In this document: positions 6,176 to 9,899 of the stretch, in pieces
Position numbering within the stretch: the first letter of the stretch is position 1
How the letters are laid out: every line of letters starts with the position of its first letter
NCBI GenBank assembly: GCA_013214975.1
Contig: JABSPR010000376.1
Location: 1 to 9,899 of the forward strand
Origin: Flavobacteriales bacterium
GTDB lineage: Bacteria; Bacteroidota; Bacteroidia; DT-38
Length of the DNA stretch: 9,899 bases
Reading direction: 5' to 3'
The notes under the pieces: model-generated
What the model was told of the DNA's origin: nothing
What the model saw: only the letters and a program-made list of their open reading frames with translations
The model's database searches: none
Program-made: the position numbers and the translations under genes

Positions 6176-8728
6176 ATGGCTCTAACCAGCAGGGATTACA
6201 AGAAGGATAACAAAAACAAAAAGAAGAAATCAAGCTCTTCCGTTATCCAGTCCTCCAAAATATTTATAAAAAGCTTTAAAGATTTAATTTCAAACGAGAA
6301 GACACACCAGACTGCCGGGTTGTTCTTGGTCTTTGGATCAGTCTTTATGCTTATTGCATTCTGTTCTTTTATTTTCACATGGCGTATCGATCACGACAAA
6401 GTAACAGGGTCTTGGATGGATTTTTTATTGAATCCCGAAATCGAAGCACATAACTGGCTAGGAAAAATAGGGACTATTGTTTCGCATCAGTTTATTCATC
6501 ATTGGTTTGGAATTGCATCGTTCCTATTTATTCTAATCACATTCTTGGTTGGGTTTAAAATCTTAGTCAAAATAAGCCTAATCCCCATTAAAAGAACAAT
6601 TGCTTACTCCATGTTCTTCTTAGTTTGGGTATCTGCTGTAATGGGATATTTCTTCGAAGGAGATCTTTTATACTTAGGCGGATCCATTGGATTCCAAATA
6701 AACATATGGCTGGGAAGTACTTTAGGTAAAGTCGGTACTGGGTTATTTTATCTTCTTTCGCTATTCATATTTACTATTGCTGCATTCAATTCTGTTTCGT
6801 TTCTCACGCATCTATTTACCATAGATAAAGAGCAAGAACCTACCGTAAATGAAAATGATTCTTCATGGACAACAGTTCCTGATGATGGCTCCTTACCTGT
6901 TTCCCCTCCTATTAATGAATCTATTCCCGAACCTGAATTAGAAACAAAGCAAGAAGCATCTACAATTGACATCGATACACCCGTAAATGAGGTATCTACA
7001 GAATTGGAAGATACCGATGAATCAGAACCAGAAATTAAAGACGACGAGCCTGCTATTGACTTAGATCCAATTTCAGAGCCAATTGCGGAGAATGTAATTC
7101 TTGAAGGTGATGATGTAGATATGGCTGTTGAGGAAGCAACAGATGATACAGTTGAATTAACTAAATCCGAACTTAATGAGAAGAAAGAAGAGTTTGGTCA
7201 GTATGACCCTACTTTAGATCTCGGCTCGTATGAACTTCCTCCGGTAGATCTTTTAAAAGAATATAAGGCAAATAAAGACGGTGTTAAGCAACAAGAACTT
7301 GATGACAATAAAAACAGAATTGTAAATACACTTCGTAATTACAACATCGAAATTGCAAAAATAAAGGCCACTATCGGACCAACAGTTACTCTTTATGAAA
7401 TTGTACCTGCAGCCGGCGTGAGGATATCAAAAATTAAAAATCTTGAAGATGATATAGCAATGACTCTTTCGGCCATCGGAATTAGAATTATTGCACCAAT
7501 TCCTGGCAAAGGAACTATTGGGATTGAAGTTCCAAACTTGAAGCCTGATATGGTTTCTATGCGGTCTATTATCGCTTCTGAGAAATTCCAAAATTGCGAA
7601 ATGGAACTACCAATTGGTTTAGGTAAAACTATTTCGAATGAAACATTTGTGACGGACTTAACCACCATGCCTCACCTTCTTATGGCCGGCGCCACAGGAC
7701 AAGGCAAATCGGTTGGCCTTAATGCAATATTAGTTTCCCTTCTCTATAAAAAGCACCCAAGTCAATTAAAGTTTGTACTTGTAGATCCTAAGAAAGTAGA
7801 ACTTACTTTATTCAATAAAATAGAAAGACATTTCTTAGCCAAACTGCCTGATTCTGGTGAGGCGATAATTACAGATACTAAAAAAGTTGTACATACGCTT
7901 AATTCACTTTGTATCGAAATGGATCAACGGTATGAATTATTGAAAAATGCCAGTTGTAGAAATATTAAGGAATATAACGTCAAGTTTATTGACAGAAAGC
8001 TAAACCCTGAAAATGGACACCGATACCTTCCATACATCGTTCTTGTTGTTGATGAGTTCGCCGATTTAATAATGACAGCAGGTAAAGAAGTTGAAACTCC
8101 AATTGCAAGGTTAGCACAACTTGCCAGAGCCATTGGAATTCATTTAATAATTGCTACGCAGCGTCCTTCCGTGAATATTATTACAGGTACAATTAAGGCT
8201 AACTTCCCTGCAAGAATCGCATTCCGAGTTACATCTAAAATAGATTCGAGAACAATTCTAGATGAAGGCGGTGCAGATCAACTTATTGGAAAGGGAGATA
8301 TGTTACTTGTAACCGGGAATAACGCTGTTCGATTACAGTGTGCATTTGTAGACACCCCTGAAGTGGAGGAGATTACAGACTTTATTGGTGGACAAAGAGG
8401 ATATCCTGATGCCTTCTTATTACCAGAATATGTTGACGAAAGCTCAAGTCAAGGAGGAAGTGGCCTGGCAGCTGAAGACAGAGACATTATGTTCGAAGAT
8501 GCAGCGCACGTTGTTGTAATGAACCAACAGGGATCCACTTCTTTACTACAACGTAAATTAAAGCTTGGATACAATAGAGCTGGCAGAATAATGGATCAAC
8601 TTGAAGAAGCTGGAATTGTTGGCCCATTTGAAGGCAGCAAAGCAAGACAAGTTCTTTATCCAGACGAAGTAAGTTTGGAACGCTTTTTGAAAGGCGGTGA
8701 TGAAACAAATACAGAAGAAGTATCATGA
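6176..8728 (+). CDS. ftsK: DNA translocase FtsK
   Basis: FtsK is the septum-anchored, ATP-driven pump that clears chromosome ends from the closing division site and promotes dimer resolution by XerCD at dif. The 850-residue protein starts with a lysine-rich segment, then about four membrane helices (roughly 47-69, 112-132, 142-160 and 187-210). A strongly acidic, low-complexity linker (about 218-340) leads to the motor. The motor shows the alpha-domain region (about 375-480), the Walker A motif GATGQGKS (505-512), VDPKKVEL (536-543), the Walker B region LVVDEFADL (623-631), and ATQRPSVNIITG (660-671). The C-terminal gamma winged-helix domain (about 770-830), which reads the polar guide sequences, is present with STSLLQRKLKLGYNRAGRIM. 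The linker is short compared with E. coli FtsK. Its TGA overlaps the lolA start as ATGA. All motor signatures are intact. Confidence 0.97.
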   Translation: MALTSRDYKKDNKNKKKKSSSSVIQSSKIFIKSFKDLISNEKTHQTAGLFLVFGSVFMLIAFCSFIFTWRIDHDKVTGSWMDFLLNPEIEAHNWLGKIGTIVSHQFIHHWFGIASFLFILITFLVGFKILVKISLIPIKRTIAYSMFFLVWVSAVMGYFFEGDLLYLGGSIGFQINIWLGSTLGKVGTGLFYLLSLFIFTIAAFNSVSFLTHLFTIDKEQEPTVNENDSSWTTVPDDGSLPVSPPINESIPEPELETKQEASTIDIDTPVNEVSTELEDTDESEPEIKDDEPAIDLDPISEPIAENVILEGDDVDMAVEEATDDTVELTKSELNEKKEEFGQYDPTLDLGSYELPPVDLLKEYKANKDGVKQQELDDNKNRIVNTLRNYNIEIAKIKATIGPTVTLYEIVPAAGVRISKIKNLEDDIAMTLSAIGIRIIAPIPGKGTIGIEVPNLKPDMVSMRSIIASEKFQNCEMELPIGLGKTISNETFVTDLTTMPHLLMAGATGQGKSVGLNAILVSLLYKKHPSQLKFVLVDPKKVELTLFNKIERHFLAKLPDSGEAIITDTKKVVHTLNSLCIEMDQRYELLKNASCRNIKEYNVKFIDRKLNPENGHRYLPYIVLVVDEFADLIMTAGKEVETPIARLAQLARAIGIHLIIATQRPSVNIITGTIKANFPARIAFRVTSKIDSRTILDEGGADQLIGKGDMLLVTGNNAVRLQCAFVDTPEVEEITDFIGGQRGYPDAFLLPEYVDESSSQGGSGLAAEDRDIMFEDAAHVVVMNQQGSTSLLQRKLKLGYNRAGRIMDQLEEAGIVGPFEGSKARQVLYPDEVSLERFLKGGDETNTEEVS

Positions 8729-9399
8729 ATAAAGCATTAACGTTAATTACAGGGTTATTAATTCTGTGCACTAGTCTACTTAACGCACAAACCTCAATGC
8801 AAGACCCACAAGCCAAGAAAATCCTAGATGGCTTAAGCGCCAAATTGAAAACGTACAAGACTATTACAGCCGAGTTTACAAATACGATGGAAGACAAAGC
8901 TGATCCCAGCATGAGCGATTCTTTTTCTGGTAAACTATTGGTAAAAGGCCAGTTTTATAATATGACAGTAATGGGCCAAAATATCATTAGTGATAGTAAA
9001 ACTATTTGGACAGTTATTGAAGATGAGGAAGTTCAAATAGACGATGCACCCACTGAAGAGGAAGAAGCAGAAAATTTATTTAGTCCAACTAAAATATTCA
9101 AGTTTTATGAAAAAGGGTTTAAATACAAATACGATCAAGAAATAAATATAAAAGGTGTTATCTGTGATCAGATTAATCTATTCCCAGAAGAAAGCGAGGA
9201 TAAGAGTTTTCACACCATTAAATTAATAGTAAAACGAGCTGAAAAGCAGATCCTTTCTGTTATTATTAACGGCAAAGATGGGATGACCTACACTTATAGT
9301 ATTTCTAAGTTCGAAACAAATACACCTCTTACAGACGATATTTTCAAGTTTGACACTAAGAAACATCCTAATATTGAAGTGAACGATCTTCGTTTATAA
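8725..9399 (+). CDS. lolA: LolA-like outer-membrane lipoprotein carrier protein
   Basis: This is a predicted periplasmic chaperone that carries lipoproteins from the LolCDE exporter at the inner membrane towards the outer membrane. A signal peptide is visible: MNKALT, a hydrophobic stretch, then LLNAQT with likely cleavage after Ala21. The mature protein of about 203 residues fits the LolA fold. It starts with the helix QAKKILDGLSAKLKTYKTI (29-47) and continues with the strand segment FSGKLLVKGQFY (67-78). Family-like segments include NLFSPTKIFKFYEKGFKYKY (117-136) and, near the end, PLTDDIFKFD (201-210) with IEVNDLRL. An acidic run of about eleven residues (99-115) is an odd local feature. 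Its start overlaps the ftsK stop by 4 bases, so translation is likely coupled. The pairing of ftsK with a LolA-like gene recurs in Bacteroidota. The lipoprotein encoded two genes upstream would be a natural cargo, but this is only inference. Confidence 0.88.
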   Translation: MNKALTLITGLLILCTSLLNAQTSMQDPQAKKILDGLSAKLKTYKTITAEFTNTMEDKADPSMSDSFSGKLLVKGQFYNMTVMGQNIISDSKTIWTVIEDEEVQIDDAPTEEEEAENLFSPTKIFKFYEKGFKYKYDQEINIKGVICDQINLFPEESEDKSFHTIKLIVKRAEKQILSVIINGKDGMTYTYSISKFETNTPLTDDIFKFDTKKHPNIEVNDLRL

Positions 9400-9403
9400 T
9401 TCT

Positions 9404-9647
9404 TCAATAGCTACTTCGCTTAGAGACCTTATTCTGCTGGAATAAATAGGACTGAATATATTCCATTCTTCCATTCAACGCTTTTACGTCGTCAATCGGT
9501 TTATATCCTTCATTATACTTCGAATTAATCCTGCCTTTTAGAATACCTTGATTAGTCCGATATTCTACCACTATCTTTTACTCTTTGCACGGACAATAGC
9601 AAATTGTATTCTTTTGTTCCATCTTCACTCCTATCAGACCAAGATTT
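9404..9647 (-). pseudogene. Decayed coding remnant in two frames, family not recognised
   Basis: No intact gene occupies 9400-9696, but the minus strand carries two overlapping open stretches with protein-like content. The first (9647-9552) includes GTKEYNLLLSVQRVKDSGR and stops at TAA 9554-9552. The second (9577-9404) includes YRTNQGILKGRINSKYNEG, then DDVKALNGRMEYIQSYLFQQ, and stops at TGA 9406-9404. A shift of one base inside the overlap 9552-9577, where the minus strand has a run of four A (AAAAG), would join them into about 80 codons. There is no ATG near the front of the first stretch, so the upstream part of the gene appears to be lost. I do not recognise the family. The second stretch alone, from GTG 9571, could instead be a 55-residue protein. 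The evidence is composition and frame openness only. Confidence 0.35.
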
Positions 9648-9696
9648 TTAACTAAAAGAGAAAACTCCAATAAAGATATAAGTACAGATTATAGTA

Positions 9697-9899
9697 TTAC
9701 TCTACCCTAGTTAAACGGTAGTTAACATATCGAAGAATACTCACAGAATTATTCTCATAACCACTATCGAAACCGGTTTTGTAAAAATCAAAAGAACTTA
9801 GAATCCCTTTGTGTTTTTCCGTTTCTAATTGAGATACGAAACCAGAACCATGGTTTAACAGCATACTCATATAATAGAATCCAATATCAAATCCCAATG
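9697..9899 (-). CDS. C-terminus of a PBP1-type periplasmic-binding (LysM/PBP1-like) protein, cut by the window edge
   Basis: The frame is open from the right edge to TAA 9699-9697, giving 67 residues of a gene that begins outside the window; the first complete codon is TTG, an internal leucine and not a start. The visible part reads LGFDIGFYYMSML near its beginning, then KHKGILSSFDFYKTGFDSGYEN and SILRYVNYRLTRVE at the end. This arrangement matches the C-terminal part of the type 1 periplasmic-binding domain in Bacteroidota proteins that also carry N-terminal LysM repeats. The pattern is GYD plus a helix, then a GL-x-F-x-F strand, then a gap, EN, and RYxDY. Such proteins are predicted to sit in the periplasm or envelope; their ligand is not known. 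The LysM part, if present, is outside the window. It converges on lolA. The assignment is from memory of the family pattern. Confidence 0.55.
   Translation of the reverse strand, partial: LGFDIGFYYMSMLLNHGSGFVSQLETEKHKGILSSFDFYKTGFDSGYENNSVSILRYVNYRLTRVE

Noticed and set aside
6196..8133. Several 60-91 codon minus-strand frames within ftsK.
   Set aside because: They are shadows of the FtsK coding frame with low-complexity Phe, Ser or Ile-rich translations.
8487..8912. A 141-codon open frame on the minus strand across the ftsK-lolA junction.
   Set aside because: It lies fully antisense to two well-supported genes, has no recognisable domain, and its openness is explained by the codon composition of the true frames.
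9382..9394. Hairpin AACGA-TCT-TCGTT at the end of lolA as a terminator.
   Set aside because: The stem is only 5 pairs, overlaps the coding end, and is not followed by a clear T run.
9429..9445. Inverted repeat TTATTC-TGCTG-GAATAA downstream of lolA as a terminator.
   Set aside because: The stem is six mostly A-T pairs with no T tract on either side, and it falls inside the minus-strand coding remnant.

Overview
The window looks like ordinary chromosomal DNA from a member of the Bacteroidota, probably of flavobacterial type. The evidence is AT-rich DNA and little use of Shine-Dalgarno sites, with one clear exception. It also carries a lipoprotein with a GLPGLI-like segment, ftsK followed directly by a LolA-like gene, the C-terminus of a Bacteroidota-style PBP1 protein, and a good match to the Bacteroidota -7 promoter box (TAnnTTTG). 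No tRNA, rRNA or CRISPR array was seen.

Left half, minus strand (transcribed right to left from about 4550): an arginase-family gene overlaps argS by 4 bases (ATGA). After 48 bases comes ffh (SRP GTPase), and 8 bases later folD. This reads as one transcription unit joining arginine breakdown, arginyl-tRNA charging, co-translational membrane targeting and one-carbon metabolism. folD is broken. Only 83 codons remain, and the reading frame stops at position 119 exactly where FolD similarity ends. Positions 1-118 do not encode FolD in any minus-strand frame. They hold the end of a plus-strand reading frame and small inverted repeats, so the simplest reading is the edge of an inserted mobile element; an assembly join at a repeat is the alternative.

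The divergent gap 4506-4690 holds candidate Bacteroidota promoters facing both ways. Their -33 elements share the palindrome TTGATCAA.

Right half, plus strand: a crotonase-fold gene (possibly methylglutaconyl-CoA hydratase-like), a small lipoprotein, ftsK and a LolA-like carrier are packed with overlaps of 7 and 4 bases and one 19-base gap, so they are very probably one operon. The last three products are envelope or division proteins; the crotonase has no obvious link to them.

From 9400 to 9696, between the convergent lolA and the last gene, is a stretch with no intact gene. It holds a decayed-looking minus-strand coding remnant in two frames. The window ends inside a minus-strand gene whose C-terminus resembles the periplasmic-binding (PBP1) domain of Bacteroidota LysM/PBP1 proteins.

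Most of the window is housekeeping sequence. I did not find a convincing new system. The points most worth checking are the interrupted folD, the remnant at 9404-9647 and the shared divergent promoter.
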